From Halolamina pelagica (GTDB taxonomy: Archaea; Halobacteriota; Halobacteria; Halobacteriales; Haloferacaceae): a stretch of 64,000 bases of DNA. Location: assembly GCF_900115675.1 (NCBI RefSeq), contig NZ_FOXI01000001.1, forward strand, positions 459,074 to 523,073, given 5' to 3'. The notes beneath the pieces were generated by a model. That model saw only the letters and a program-made list of their open reading frames with translations. It was not told where the DNA came from and did not search any database. The translations under genes were made by a program, and so were the position numbers. Positions 17,494-25,860 of this stretch are shown here, one piece after another; position 1 is the stretch's first letter, and every line of letters starts with the position of its first letter.

Positions 17494-18468
17494 ATGGAGC
17501 GGATTCAACTCGGGAACACCGTTTTCGAGGGGGCGAACAACGTCTACCTGCTGCAGGGCGACGAGACGGTACTCGTCGACGCCGGCGTCGCCACCGAACC
17601 GACCCGCGGGGAGTTCGTCGACGGGTTGGCGTCGTTCGGCGTCACGCCCGAAGACGTCGACCGCGTGTTCCTGACCCACTGGCACTACGACCACGCCGGC
17701 CTGGCGGGGATGATCCAGCAGGCCGGCGGCGCGACCGTCCACGTCCACGAGGCGGACGCGGAGCTCGTTTCCGGCGAGGAGGCGTCGCTGATCGAGGACC
17801 GAACGCTCCAGCAGGAGACGTTCGAGGCGTGGCAGCTGCCCGACGGCCCTCGCGAGGAGCTCCTCTCGTTCCTCGAGGGCCACGCCGAACTCGCCGGCGA
17901 GGACGTCGACGTGACGCCGTTCTCCGGCGGCGACCGGTTCGCGGTGAACGGGTTCGAACTCGAAGCGGTCCACCTGCCCGGTCACTCCGCCGGCCTCTCC
18001 GCGTTCGCGTTCGAGGACGACGGGGAGCGACAGGCGTTCGTCGGCGACGCCATCCTGCCGAAGTACACGCCCAACGTCGGCGGCGCCGACGTGCGGGTCG
18101 AGTCGCCGCTGGCGAAGTACGTCGACAGCCTGGTCGAAGTCGTCGAGCGGGACTGGGACCGAGCGCTGCCGGGGCACCGCGACACGATCGAGGAGCCCGC
18201 CGAGCGCGCGCGTGAGATCATCGGCCACCACCGCGAGCGGACCGAACGCGTCGTCGACGTCCTCGACCGCCACGGCGCCTGTGACGTGTGGACCGTGAGC
18301 CACCACCTGTTCGGGGAGTTGGACACGATCCACATCCTCCACGGGCCGGGCGAGGCGTTCGCCCACCTCGACCACCTCGCGCGACACGGCGTCGTCGAGC
18401 GCGAGGCGACCGACTACCGGCTCGCCGTCGACGAGCCGGACGTCGGCGCGCTGTTCCCCGATCCATAG
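17494..18468 (+). CDS. MBL-fold metallo-hydrolase
   Basis: A 324-aa metallo-beta-lactamase-fold enzyme with the metal motif THWHYDHAGL (His62, His64, Asp66, His67), a later His in HLPGHSAGLSAF, Asp in FVGDAI and His in LPGHRD. The C-terminal 80 residues add a winged-helix-like domain (VVDVLDRHGACDVWTVSHHLFG...) typical of the LACTB2 or RNase-like MBL subgroup. The substrate is unknown; hydroxyacyl-glutathione-like thioesters or RNA are possible. It starts at ATG 17494, divergent from the J-domain gene. Confidence 0.85.
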   Translation: MERIQLGNTVFEGANNVYLLQGDETVLVDAGVATEPTRGEFVDGLASFGVTPEDVDRVFLTHWHYDHAGLAGMIQQAGGATVHVHEADAELVSGEEASLIEDRTLQQETFEAWQLPDGPREELLSFLEGHAELAGEDVDVTPFSGGDRFAVNGFELEAVHLPGHSAGLSAFAFEDDGERQAFVGDAILPKYTPNVGGADVRVESPLAKYVDSLVEVVERDWDRALPGHRDTIEEPAERAREIIGHHRERTERVVDVLDRHGACDVWTVSHHLFGELDTIHILHGPGEAFAHLDHLARHGVVEREATDYRLAVDEPDVGALFPDP

Positions 18469-18541
18469 GCGTCCTCGCCGGCGCGTTCGGGAACGATGCC
18501 ACGAGTGGTGTGCTTTTAGGTCGGAAGTCCGGAGTAGGGGT

Positions 18542-19567
18542 ATGACGGAAGCCGACCCCCAGTACCAGGTCGCCGTCGTCGGCGGCGGCCCGGCGGGACT
18601 GACGACCGCACTCTACACGACCCGACTCGGCCACGACACGGTGCTGATCGACCGCGGCGGCGGCCGGGCGGCGATGATGCAGGAGACCCACAACGTCATC
18701 GGCATCACCGAGGAGACCTCCGGCAACGAACTGCTCCGGACCGCCAAACGCCAGATCGAGTCCTACGGCGCCGACACCGTCCGCGGGATGGTCTCGGCCA
18801 TCGACGGCGAGGTCGGCGGGTTCGAACTCGCCGTCGGCGACGACAGCTACACCGCCGAGCGGGTGGTGCTCGCGACGGGGTTCTCCGACCAGCGTCCGGA
18901 CCCGCCGCTGCCCCGCACCGGCCGCGGCCTCCACTACTGCCTGCACTGTGACGCCTACATGTTCATCGACGAGTCGGTGTACGTGATGGGCCACTCCGAG
19001 AGCGCCGCCCAGGTCGCGATGATCATGCTCAACTTCACCGCCGAGGTGGACGTGCTGCTGCGCGGCGAGGAACCGGAGTGGAGCGAGGAGACCGACCGCC
19101 AGCTCCGTGCGCACCCGATCGACGTGATCGACGAGGAGATCACGGGGATGAACCGCGGCGAGGACGGCTGGCTGGAGTCGTTCGAGTTCGCGGACGGGAC
19201 GGTCCGGGAGTACCGCGGCGGGTTCCCCATGTACGGCTCGGACTACAACGCCGACCTGGTGGATGCACTCGGCGTCGAGCGGACCGACGGCGGCGCCGTC
19301 GCCGTCGACGACCACGGGCGCACCTCCGTCAAGGGCGTCTCGGCGGTCGGCGACCTCACGCCCGGCCACAACCAGATCCCGGTCGCGATGGGCGAGGGCG
19401 CGAAGGCGGGGATCGGACTGCACTACGACCTGCGCGAGTTCCCCAAGTCGCTCGAGGAACTCGACGGCGGGTCGGTGGACCCGGCGTCGACGCCCGCGGT
19501 GTCGGCGGAGATCCGTGAGGCTGCCCGCCGCCGGGACGAGTCCGAAGCGCCGACAGCCGACGACTGA
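18542..19567 (+). CDS. Thioredoxin-reductase-like FAD/NAD(P) oxidoreductase
   Basis: A 341-aa flavoprotein. The N-terminal Rossmann motif is VVGGGPAG (12-19), and the second nucleotide motif region is YVMGHSESAAQVAMI. The redox-active Cys pair is Cys133-L-H-Cys136 in HYCLHCDAY, and the C-terminal FAD motif is VSAVGDLTPGHNQIPVAMGEG. This is the thioredoxin reductase layout, with CLHC instead of the usual CATC-type motif. The electron acceptor may be a thioredoxin or another small redox protein (inference). It follows the MBL gene by 73 bases on the same strand. Confidence 0.85.
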   Translation: MTEADPQYQVAVVGGGPAGLTTALYTTRLGHDTVLIDRGGGRAAMMQETHNVIGITEETSGNELLRTAKRQIESYGADTVRGMVSAIDGEVGGFELAVGDDSYTAERVVLATGFSDQRPDPPLPRTGRGLHYCLHCDAYMFIDESVYVMGHSESAAQVAMIMLNFTAEVDVLLRGEEPEWSEETDRQLRAHPIDVIDEEITGMNRGEDGWLESFEFADGTVREYRGGFPMYGSDYNADLVDALGVERTDGGAVAVDDHGRTSVKGVSAVGDLTPGHNQIPVAMGEGAKAGIGLHYDLREFPKSLEELDGGSVDPASTPAVSAEIREAARRRDESEAPTADD

Positions 19568-19633
19568 TCGCGCCCGGGGGCAGTCGACGCGAAGGGGAAC
19601 GCCCTTATTTCTGCGTGTGGTTACTCCGAGTGC

Positions 19634-19704
19634 GCACCGATGGTCTAGTGGCAGGACCTGAGCCTTCCAAGCTCATGGCCCGGGTTCAAATCCCGGTCGG
19701 TGCA
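19634..19704 (+). tRNA. tRNA-Gly (anticodon TCC)
   Basis: A 71-nt cloverleaf. The acceptor GCACCGA pairs with TCGGTGC plus discriminator A. The anticodon stem TGAGC/GCTCA encloses loop CTTCCAA with anticodon TCC (codon GGA). The T-arm is CCGGG-TTCAAAT-CCCGG. No intron or encoded CCA is seen. A 12-base palindrome TCCGCTAGCGGA follows at 19721-19732. Confidence 0.95.
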
Positions 19705-19831
19705 TCTGTCACGTGCTGAGTCCGCTAGCGGATTCTCCGTTCCGAAGTGAAGCAACACAACGCTGTATCCGTGGTTGAACACGCTCGAGGTTCATCACGG
19801 CAGTCCCCGACTTCTGAGGACGACGGTCGAC

Positions 19832-19892
19832 TTCCCATATTGTGGGAATTCTGAAAATTCATTTGGGAGTTCCGGTGCTACCCCCATGTGGG
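19832..19892 (+). promoter_or_regulatory. Two TTCCCA/TGGGAA-type palindromes upstream of the CBS-domain gene
   Basis: TTCCCA-TATTG-TGGGAA (19832-19848) is a perfect inverted repeat. A second, shorter one, CCCA-TG-TGGG, lies at 19883-19892, just before the ATG at 19902. The intervening AT-rich DNA (gaattctgaaaattcattt) could hold the promoter. The spaced, related half-sites resemble operators for a dimeric regulator; the regulator is unknown. Confidence 0.4.
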
Positions 19893-19901
19893 TGTAAACC
19901 A

Positions 19902-20321
19902 ATGCCAATCGAAGACCTCGCCCGAAGCGATACCGTCATGGCCGACCCCGGGACTCCCGTCACCGACCTTGCAGCGACCATGGACGAGGAGAACGTCGGG
20001 AGTATCGTGATCACGACCGACGAGACGCCGGTCGGTATCGTCACTGACCGAGATCTGACTGTCCGCGTCCTCGCGGCGGGAACTGAGCCGACCGAGCAAA
20101 CCGCCGAGGACGTGATGACCACCGATCTCTGTACGGTCGACCCCGATACCGGGTTCTACGAGGCAGCCACGCTGATGGCTGACAACGGGATCCGACGGCT
20201 CCCCGTCTGTGAGGGTGATTCGCTCGTCGGGATCATCACTGCCGACGACATAGCGGAACTGATCGCCGACGAGCAACAGCTGCTCGGAGACATCATCCGA
20301 GCTCAGCGACCTGAGTACTGA
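19902..20321 (+). CDS. Tandem CBS-domain protein
   Basis: A 139-aa protein made only of two CBS domains (about residues 3-62 and 68-130), each with the typical GxVxTxxD or GIITADDI-type strand-helix end (GIVTDRDLTVRVL, GIITADDIAELIA). Such stand-alone Bateman modules bind adenine nucleotides (AMP, ATP, NAD) and act as energy-state sensors, usually through partner proteins. No partner is adjacent. It starts at ATG 19902; the frame extends upstream through the palindromic regulatory region, which argues against an earlier start. Confidence 0.88.
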   Translation: MPIEDLARSDTVMADPGTPVTDLAATMDEENVGSIVITTDETPVGIVTDRDLTVRVLAAGTEPTEQTAEDVMTTDLCTVDPDTGFYEAATLMADNGIRRLPVCEGDSLVGIITADDIAELIADEQQLLGDIIRAQRPEY

Positions 20322-20474
20322 CTCAATCCGGGTGGAGTCCCGTTCGAAACCGAAGAGTAAGGGGAACGAGGATCGGCGAGACCGTGCTTGAGGCGATGAA
20401 CGACCACTTCAGCCCCGACATGGCCGATTTTCCGGTTGAAGTCGGGGCGGGACCGAGTCGGCCGACGCCGACAG

Positions 20475-21515
20475 TTAGCGGTCGCGGGCCCGTTCGCGCC
20501 GACGTTCCAGCAGCGTCCGCACACCTTGCCCCGGTCCGCCCTCGATCGGCCACCCCTTCGTCCGCCACTGGGGCGGCTCCGGCTCGAACGAGTCACAGCG
20601 ACTGCCGCACTCGCTCTCCGTCTGACAGCGGCCCTTGGCGCCACACACGGGTACGACTCCGCGACCCGCCCGCGCGACCTCGAACTTCCGACAGTCCGGC
20701 CGCATCGTCTCCGTGATCGAGCGCCACCCCTTGCCGTAAGCTCGCTCGGCGATCAGACGCCGGCGCCGTGCTTTCTCCTCGGCGTCGAACTGATCGCTCG
20801 GCGCCCCGACCTCGAGTTCCGATGGGAGCCAGTCGACCGTCGCCGCGTCGGCGCCGACGCCGACGCCGTCGGCCGTCCCGAAGTCGAACGTCAGCACCCC
20901 CGCCTCGACCGGGAACTGTCGTAACAGGGCCGGCTCCACGCGGTCGCCGGTTCGACCGGTCGCGAGCCACACCTCGTCGGCCAGCGCGGTTTCTACGTCG
21001 TGTTCCAGCTGGTCCGAGAGCGCGGCGGCGGCGCTGGCGTCCAGGTCCGGTTTGTTCTCGACGGCGACGATTCGCTCGACCCAGTCGGGGTAAGGACGCT
21101 TCCGGCGGATCTCGATCCGGTTGCCGCTCTTGCGCTCGTCGACCAGCCCCCGCGATGCCGCGCGGTGGATCGCTTCCCGAACGTAGCGCCAGGGGTAGCC
21201 CGGGTCCGGGAGCGCGTCCCGGTAGTAGGCCCACTCAGCGGGGGCGTGGCGGACGATCGGGAGCAGGTCGCCGTCGATCGCGCGGTCGCCGAACGATCGA
21301 CGGGCGGCGAACCCCGCCGGGTCGCACTCGATCACGATGGTGTCCCAGCGGCGCCGCTGGGTGCCGAGTTGGCGCGAGACGATCACCGGCGTCCCGTCGG
21401 CGGAAGCGCCGCTGGCGTCGCCGCCACCCGCCTCGGTGGGGCGCCAGTCGAGTTCGGCCCAGCGACAGACCAACAGCTCGAAGCTGAACTCCGAACCGAC
21501 GGTGGGGGTCGGCAC
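20475..21515 (-). CDS. DUF5787 family protein
   Basis: A 346-aa soluble haloarchaeal protein starting MPTPTVGSEFSFELLVCRWAE, which matches the family I know as DUF5787. The central part (IVAVENKPDLDA, then LATGRTGDRVEP) has a nuclease-like ENK motif, reminiscent of PD-(D/E)xK-type E-x-K residues. The C-terminal third has a Cys cluster (about residues 277, 290, 295, 301 and 305: MRPDC..., PVCGAKGRC, ESECGSRCD) that could bind zinc or an Fe-S cluster. A DNA-acting enzyme is therefore plausible, but this is inference. It is followed, 3 bases upstream on the map, by the NUDIX gene, likely in one operon. Confidence 0.75.
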   Translation of the reverse strand: MPTPTVGSEFSFELLVCRWAELDWRPTEAGGGDASGASADGTPVIVSRQLGTQRRRWDTIVIECDPAGFAARRSFGDRAIDGDLLPIVRHAPAEWAYYRDALPDPGYPWRYVREAIHRAASRGLVDERKSGNRIEIRRKRPYPDWVERIVAVENKPDLDASAAAALSDQLEHDVETALADEVWLATGRTGDRVEPALLRQFPVEAGVLTFDFGTADGVGVGADAATVDWLPSELEVGAPSDQFDAEEKARRRRLIAERAYGKGWRSITETMRPDCRKFEVARAGRGVVPVCGAKGRCQTESECGSRCDSFEPEPPQWRTKGWPIEGGPGQGVRTLLERRRERARDR

Positions 21516-21518
21516 CGC

Positions 21519-21977
21519 TTACGCCGGCGTACCGACGTATCCCTCGCCCTCGGCCTCCTTCACGTCGTCGAGGTACTCGTGGGCCTCCTCGAGGATGTCG
21601 CGGGGGCCGTCCTGCGTGATCGTGTTGAGGGCCTGATCGTAGTCCCGCCACTGCATGTCGCGGTGTTCGGCCGAGAGTTCGGCGCTGGCCTCGAACGACC
21701 GGGCGATGAACAGGTGGACCGTCTTGTGGATCGTGTTCCCGTTGGCCTCGAACACGTAGTTGTACTCCCTGCGAAAGCCGTCGATGAGTCTGAAGTCCTC
21801 GATGCCGGCTTCCTCCGTCACTTCTCTGATCGCGGTCTGTTGGAGCTCCTCTTCCCCCTCGACCCCGCCCTTGGGGAACTCCCAGTCCCCGGGTCGGCTC
21901 TTCAGGAGCAGGTACTCCCGTTCGCCGCGGGTGTCGCGGAAGAGGATGGCTCCGGCAGACGTCGCTTCGACCGTCAT
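21519..21977 (-). CDS. NUDIX hydrolase (diadenosine tetraphosphatase type)
   Basis: A 152-aa protein with a complete Nudix box at residues 37-59 (G-x5-E-x7-REVTEEAGI). The sequence AGAILFRDTRGEREYLLLKSRPGDWEFPKGG before it and the IHKTVHLFIARSF strand after it fit the Ap4A hydrolase or bis(5'-nucleosyl)-tetraphosphatase subgroup. It would clean up Ap4A-like or damaged nucleotides in the cytoplasm. It lies immediately upstream of the DUF5787 gene with a 3-base gap, so the two are probably co-transcribed. Confidence 0.9.
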   Translation of the reverse strand: MTVEATSAGAILFRDTRGEREYLLLKSRPGDWEFPKGGVEGEEELQQTAIREVTEEAGIEDFRLIDGFRREYNYVFEANGNTIHKTVHLFIARSFEASAELSAEHRDMQWRDYDQALNTITQDGPRDILEEAHEYLDDVKEAEGEGYVGTPA

Positions 21978-22096
21978 TAGGTCTCGGTACGCGTCGTGCT
22001 CTTAAATTGGCTTCGGTGGGCCAAAACCCCGGTTCAGCATCCGTCCTGTCAGCCACCGGTAGATGCGCTTTTCACGCTCGAACCCAACCTCCGAGT

Positions 22097-22423
22097 ATGA
22101 CCTTCGTCACGACGCTGACGTTCCGGAGCGGGGACCGGGCCGTCCTCGACGACACCGTCACGGGGCTCAAAGACCGCGTCGAGCGCAAGGGCGCCGAGTG
22201 CAAAGGCCCCCACCAGGAACAGCCCGAACACCACACCGTCCCGCTGTTCAGCCGCTGTCAGCCGGGCGAGCAGTGCGACCCCTGGAACTACACCGTCTAC
22301 ACGCGCTGGCTGGAGATCCACGGCTCCGACCACATCGCCCGCGAGGTCGTCGCGACCGACCTGCCGGACTCGATCCGGGTCGAAGTCGACGTGGAGCGCC
22401 GCGCGAGTCAGGCCTACCGCTGA
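22097..22423 (+). CDS. uS10/mL48-like ribosomal-protein-family protein
   Basis: A 108-aa protein, MTFVTTLTFRSGDRAVLDDTVTGLKDRVERKGAECKGPH..., with the small alpha/beta fold pattern of ribosomal protein S10 and the conserved KGPH loop. It is too divergent to be the main S10 and matches the extra haloarchaeal uS10/mL48 family protein. The role on or off the ribosome is unknown. It starts at ATG 22097, divergent from the NUDIX gene. Confidence 0.8.
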   Translation: MTFVTTLTFRSGDRAVLDDTVTGLKDRVERKGAECKGPHQEQPEHHTVPLFSRCQPGEQCDPWNYTVYTRWLEIHGSDHIAREVVATDLPDSIRVEVDVERRASQAYR

Positions 22424-22481
22424 CGGATCGTCTCTCCGATCGAGCAGTCTCCTTCTCCCCCGGAAAAACGCCGACGCCGAC

Positions 22482-22721
22482 TCAGACGAGCTCGGCTTCG
22501 CCAGTCGACCTGTCGGCGTCGAACGCCGTCACGCGGATGCGTACCTCCTCGTCGACGGCCACGTCCGTGTCCGGCAGGCGGAGTCGCGTATCCCCGATCC
22601 GAACCAGCGCGTCGTCGCCGTCGCGACCCGTGACGATTACGGGGAGTTCGTCGCCCGGTTGGTACTGCGGCGTCGCCGTTCGGAACTCGAGCCCCGCCAA
22701 GAACGCGTCGAGTCGGCTCAT
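22482..22721 (-). CDS. Small OB/TRAM-like protein downstream of nhaC
   Basis: A 79-aa protein. After MSRLDAFLAGLEFRTATPQ the rest (YQPGDELPVIVTGRDGDDALVRIGDTRLRLPDT...) has the strand pattern of a TRAM/OB-fold nucleic-acid-binding barrel. Its ATG overlaps the nhaC stop by 4 bases (ATGA), so it is translationally coupled to the antiporter. A functional link to sodium export is not obvious. Confidence 0.7.
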   Translation of the reverse strand: MSRLDAFLAGLEFRTATPQYQPGDELPVIVTGRDGDDALVRIGDTRLRLPDTDVAVDEEVRIRVTAFDADRSTGEAELV

Positions 22722-24265
22722 ACGCGACTCACCTCCTCGCTCTCGCGGTCGCTAACGTACTCGCGACCGAACCCGGTCACCGCCGCGAACAGGAACACTG
22801 CCACGAGGAACCAGCCGTGGAACACGTACGGGAACACCGCGGCCGGGTTGACGATCATGTCGGCCGTGAACCACGCGTACTCGTCGGGGAGCGTCTGCAT
22901 CGCGGAGTAGCCAGCGAGCACGCCGCCGCCCCACGGGAAGATGTAGCCCAGCGCGGAGGTGTTGGCGTCGAGGATGTTGGCCCGGCGGTAGCCGTTGATG
23001 TTGAACCGCCGGCCGAGCGTCCGGACGTACGGCGCGATCGCGATCTCGGCGGCGGTGTTGATGGTGACCATCGCGTTGACCATCGCGGTCCCGAGCACCA
23101 TCGTCACCTCCGCGCGCCGGACCGTCGTCGCGACCCGCTCGAGCAGCCAGTTCTGGAGCGCCTCGAACCCGCCGCCCCGGCGCATGATCTGTGCGCCGGC
23201 GACGATCAGCAGCGTGAGGACGATCAGCGGGAAGAAGCCCACCGCACCGTTGTAGAGGCTGCCGCCGATCCCGGCCTCACCAGCCGGGACTGTCTCGACG
23301 ACCGCCCCGATCAGCGGCGCCGTGTCGAAGGTGGCTGCGAGCCCGGAGCTCTCCGGCGCCATGAACACGAGCACGTCGCTGACTCCCACCTCGACCAGGT
23401 CGAAGTAGCCGAGCAGGACGTTGAGCACGAACGCGGTGGCCAGCCCCCACGAGACCGCCTCGACGATGTGGCGACCCCGGATGGCCGTGCCGATGACGAT
23501 CGCGACCGGGATCAGGTGGAGCAGCCCCCACGCGGCGCCCGCAGTCACGCCCGACCCGGTGGCCGGAGCGGTCGTCGCCATCGTCGTCCCGGCGATCAGG
23601 AAGGCGAAAAACGCCGGTACCGCGGCGGCGACGGCGTACTTCACGCGCGAGGCGACCACGCCGCCGATGTCGGCGTTCTGTGTCACCGCGCTCACGATGG
23701 TCGTGTCGGAGACCGGTGCGAGGTTGTCCCCGAACACGGCGCCGGAGAGGATCGCCCCGAACAGGAGGATCGGGTTCGTCCCGAGCAGGAGCCCCGCCGG
23801 GAATACGAGCGTCACGAAGGCGATGGTCGTCCCGTACCCCGTTCCGATCCCGGTCGCGAGCACCCCCGCGAGCAGGAACGTCACTGCCGGGAACAGCGTC
23901 GCCCCGACCTCGGCGGCGTTCGCGGCCCAGACCAGCCCGTCGACGAAGCCGCCGGCCTGGATGGTGTTCGCGAACATCCCCGCCCAGAGCCACGCGACGG
24001 CGGCCGTCGCCGCCACCTTCTGGGTCATCCCCTCGAAGATGGCGTCCGCGTACGCCTTCCAGTCGCCCCGGACGAAGGGGAGCCCCGCGATGAGGCCGAC
24101 CAGCATCCCGACGACGAGCCCCGAGGTGTCGCCGATGCCCAGCACGCCGGACTGGAACACGGCCCAGACGATGAACACTCCGATCGGGATGGCGCTGATC
24201 GCTGGCCCACCGTGGAACTCGAGGCTCCGACCTCGCTCTGCGTCGATCGTTGGCTCCTCTTCCAT
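22718..24265 (-). CDS. nhaC: Na+/H+ antiporter, NhaC family
   Basis: A 515-aa membrane protein with about 11-12 hydrophobic helices and the NhaC hallmark region (GTGYGTTIAFVTLVFP, then ILSGAVFGDNLAPVSDTTIVSA near residues 170-190). The Asp residues in GDNLAPVSDT are typical for ion transport. It exchanges sodium for protons across the cytoplasmic membrane, a core need in halophiles. The small TRAM-like gene follows with a 4-base overlap; the M20 peptidase gene is divergent. Confidence 0.9.
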   Translation of the reverse strand: MEEEPTIDAERGRSLEFHGGPAISAIPIGVFIVWAVFQSGVLGIGDTSGLVVGMLVGLIAGLPFVRGDWKAYADAIFEGMTQKVAATAAVAWLWAGMFANTIQAGGFVDGLVWAANAAEVGATLFPAVTFLLAGVLATGIGTGYGTTIAFVTLVFPAGLLLGTNPILLFGAILSGAVFGDNLAPVSDTTIVSAVTQNADIGGVVASRVKYAVAAAVPAFFAFLIAGTTMATTAPATGSGVTAGAAWGLLHLIPVAIVIGTAIRGRHIVEAVSWGLATAFVLNVLLGYFDLVEVGVSDVLVFMAPESSGLAATFDTAPLIGAVVETVPAGEAGIGGSLYNGAVGFFPLIVLTLLIVAGAQIMRRGGGFEALQNWLLERVATTVRRAEVTMVLGTAMVNAMVTINTAAEIAIAPYVRTLGRRFNINGYRRANILDANTSALGYIFPWGGGVLAGYSAMQTLPDEYAWFTADMIVNPAAVFPYVFHGWFLVAVFLFAAVTGFGREYVSDRESEEVSRV

Positions 24266-24383
24266 ACACTATGGTGGCGGCACGGGCTGGAATAAATCAT
24301 ACGTCACAGCGATCCCCCTCGTCCACGGGGCACTCGCTGCCGCCACGCCGGGGTTTAAGCGCCTGCCGGCCGACCGATCCGGC

Positions 24384-25667
24384 GTGACCGTAGACGCCGA
24401 CGCGCTGACCGAACTCCGCCGAGATCTCCACCGCCATCCCGAGCCGGCGTGGTGTGAGTTCTACACCACCGCGCGCATCGTCGAGGAACTCCGGGCTCGC
24501 GACGTGGACGAACTCCACGTCGGCCCGGACGCGCTCGAAGACGACGACGAGCCGCGGATGTCCCTCCCCGACCAGGCTACCCGCGACGAGTGGAAGGCGC
24601 GCGCCGAGGAAGCGGGCGCCGACGCCGACCTCGTCGACCGTCTCGACGGCGGCAACACCGGCGTCGTCGCGGTCGTCGAACGGGGCGAGGGACCGACGAT
24701 CGGCCTCCGGGTCGACATCGACGGCCTCCCGATCCCCGAGTCCGACGACGCGGACCACGTCCCCGCGGCCGAGGGGTTCCGTTCGGAGAACGAGGGGTAC
24801 ATGCACGCCTGCGGGCACGACGCCCACGCGACCGTCGGGTTGGGCGTGCTCGACGCGGTGCGACACAGCGACTTCTCGGGCACGCTGAAGGTGTTCTTCC
24901 AGCCCGCGGAGGAGCGCGTCGCCGGCGGCGGCCCGATGTCCCGCTCGGGCCACTTGGACGACGTGGACTCCCTCTACGCGGTCCACATCGGGCTCGACCA
25001 CCCGACCGGCGAGATCGTCGCCGGCGTCGGCGGCTTCCTCGCCGTCTCCGGGTTCGAAGCCGAGTTCACGGGCACGCCGGCCCACGCCGGCGCCCACCCC
25101 GAGGAGGGCGACAACGCGATCCAGGCGATGGCCGAAGCCATCACCGGCATGTACGCCGTCCCGCGCCACGCCGACGGGCCGACCCGAGTGAACGCCGGCG
25201 TCGTCGACGGCGGAACGGCCTCGAACATCATCGCCGAGGAGGCCCGGATGGAGTGTGAGGTTCGCGGCCAGACCACCGAACTGATGGAGTACATGTGGGA
25301 GGAGACGGGCCGAGTCGTCGACGCCGCCGCCGACATGCACGACGTGGACGCGGAGCGCACCCGGAACTCCCGCGCGCCCTCCGCCGAGAGCGACGAGGAA
25401 CTCGCCGCGGTCGTCGCCGACGTGGCCGAGGGCGTCGAGGGCGTCGACTCGATCATGGACCACGACGACCTCGGCGGCAGCGAGGACGCGACCTTCCTGA
25501 TGAACCGCGTGCAGGAGAACGGCGGGAACGCCTGCTACGTCGGCCTCGGCACCGATCACCCCGGCGGCCACCACACGTCGACGTTCGACGTCGACGAGGA
25601 ATCGCTCCGTATCGGTGTGAAGACGCTGGCGGGGGCGATCGAGGCACTCGGCGAGCAGGCGGACTGA
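24384..25667 (+). CDS. M20 family amidohydrolase (AbgA/AbgB-like metallopeptidase)
   Basis: A 427-aa zinc amidohydrolase starting GTG 24384 (VTVDADALTELRRDLHRHPEPAW). Metal-site segments are visible: GLRVDIDGLPIPE (Asp111/Asp113), HACGHDAHA (Cys143, His145, Asp146), FQPAEE, and a late His in GGHHTSTFDVDE. The dimerisation lid domain lies at about 215-330. An insertion near residues 40-90 resembles p-aminobenzoyl-glutamate hydrolase relatives rather than simple N-acyl amino acid hydrolases. Substrate assignment is uncertain. Confidence 0.85.
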   Translation: MTVDADALTELRRDLHRHPEPAWCEFYTTARIVEELRARDVDELHVGPDALEDDDEPRMSLPDQATRDEWKARAEEAGADADLVDRLDGGNTGVVAVVERGEGPTIGLRVDIDGLPIPESDDADHVPAAEGFRSENEGYMHACGHDAHATVGLGVLDAVRHSDFSGTLKVFFQPAEERVAGGGPMSRSGHLDDVDSLYAVHIGLDHPTGEIVAGVGGFLAVSGFEAEFTGTPAHAGAHPEEGDNAIQAMAEAITGMYAVPRHADGPTRVNAGVVDGGTASNIIAEEARMECEVRGQTTELMEYMWEETGRVVDAAADMHDVDAERTRNSRAPSAESDEELAAVVADVAEGVEGVDSIMDHDDLGGSEDATFLMNRVQENGGNACYVGLGTDHPGGHHTSTFDVDEESLRIGVKTLAGAIEALGEQAD

Positions 25668-25753
25668 TAGATCGGCACTCCCCACGAACGACCGGAGGGA
25701 GTGAGTGGGCCAAGGAGACCCCGGAGTTCCCGCGAGGGTACCGAGCGGGAACA

Positions 25754-25837
25754 CGAGAGAGCGGAGCTCTCTCGGAGGGGTCGACGCAGGCTTTTGGTCG
25801 AGCTTTTGCAAGGGCCCTCCGGGGCCCGCAGCAAAAG
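25754..25837. repeat. Double palindrome in a convergent intergenic region
   Basis: Two hairpins lie between the convergent M20 and lipid-reductase genes. CGAGAGAGC (25754-25762) pairs with GCTCTCTCG (25766-25774). CTTTTGC (25803-25809) pairs with GCAAAAG (25831-25837), enclosing an inner GGGCCC/GGGCCC pair (25812-25817, 25822-25827). The flanks repeat ggtcgag three times. This looks like a dispersed palindromic intergenic element and could also serve as a bidirectional 3' end. Confidence 0.5.
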
Positions 25838-25860
25838 GTCGAGTAGCAAACGGTCGAGTT

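Noticed and set aside
19721..19732. 12-base palindrome TCCGCTAGCGGA after tRNA-Gly
   Set aside because: Short perfect palindromes are common in GC-rich DNA, and no repeat of the tRNA end was found nearby to suggest an att site.
20322..20474. Possible gene remnant after the CBS-domain gene (MLEAMNDHFSPDMADF...)
   Set aside because: It is too short, runs into the antisense of the DUF5787 gene, and no family is recognised.
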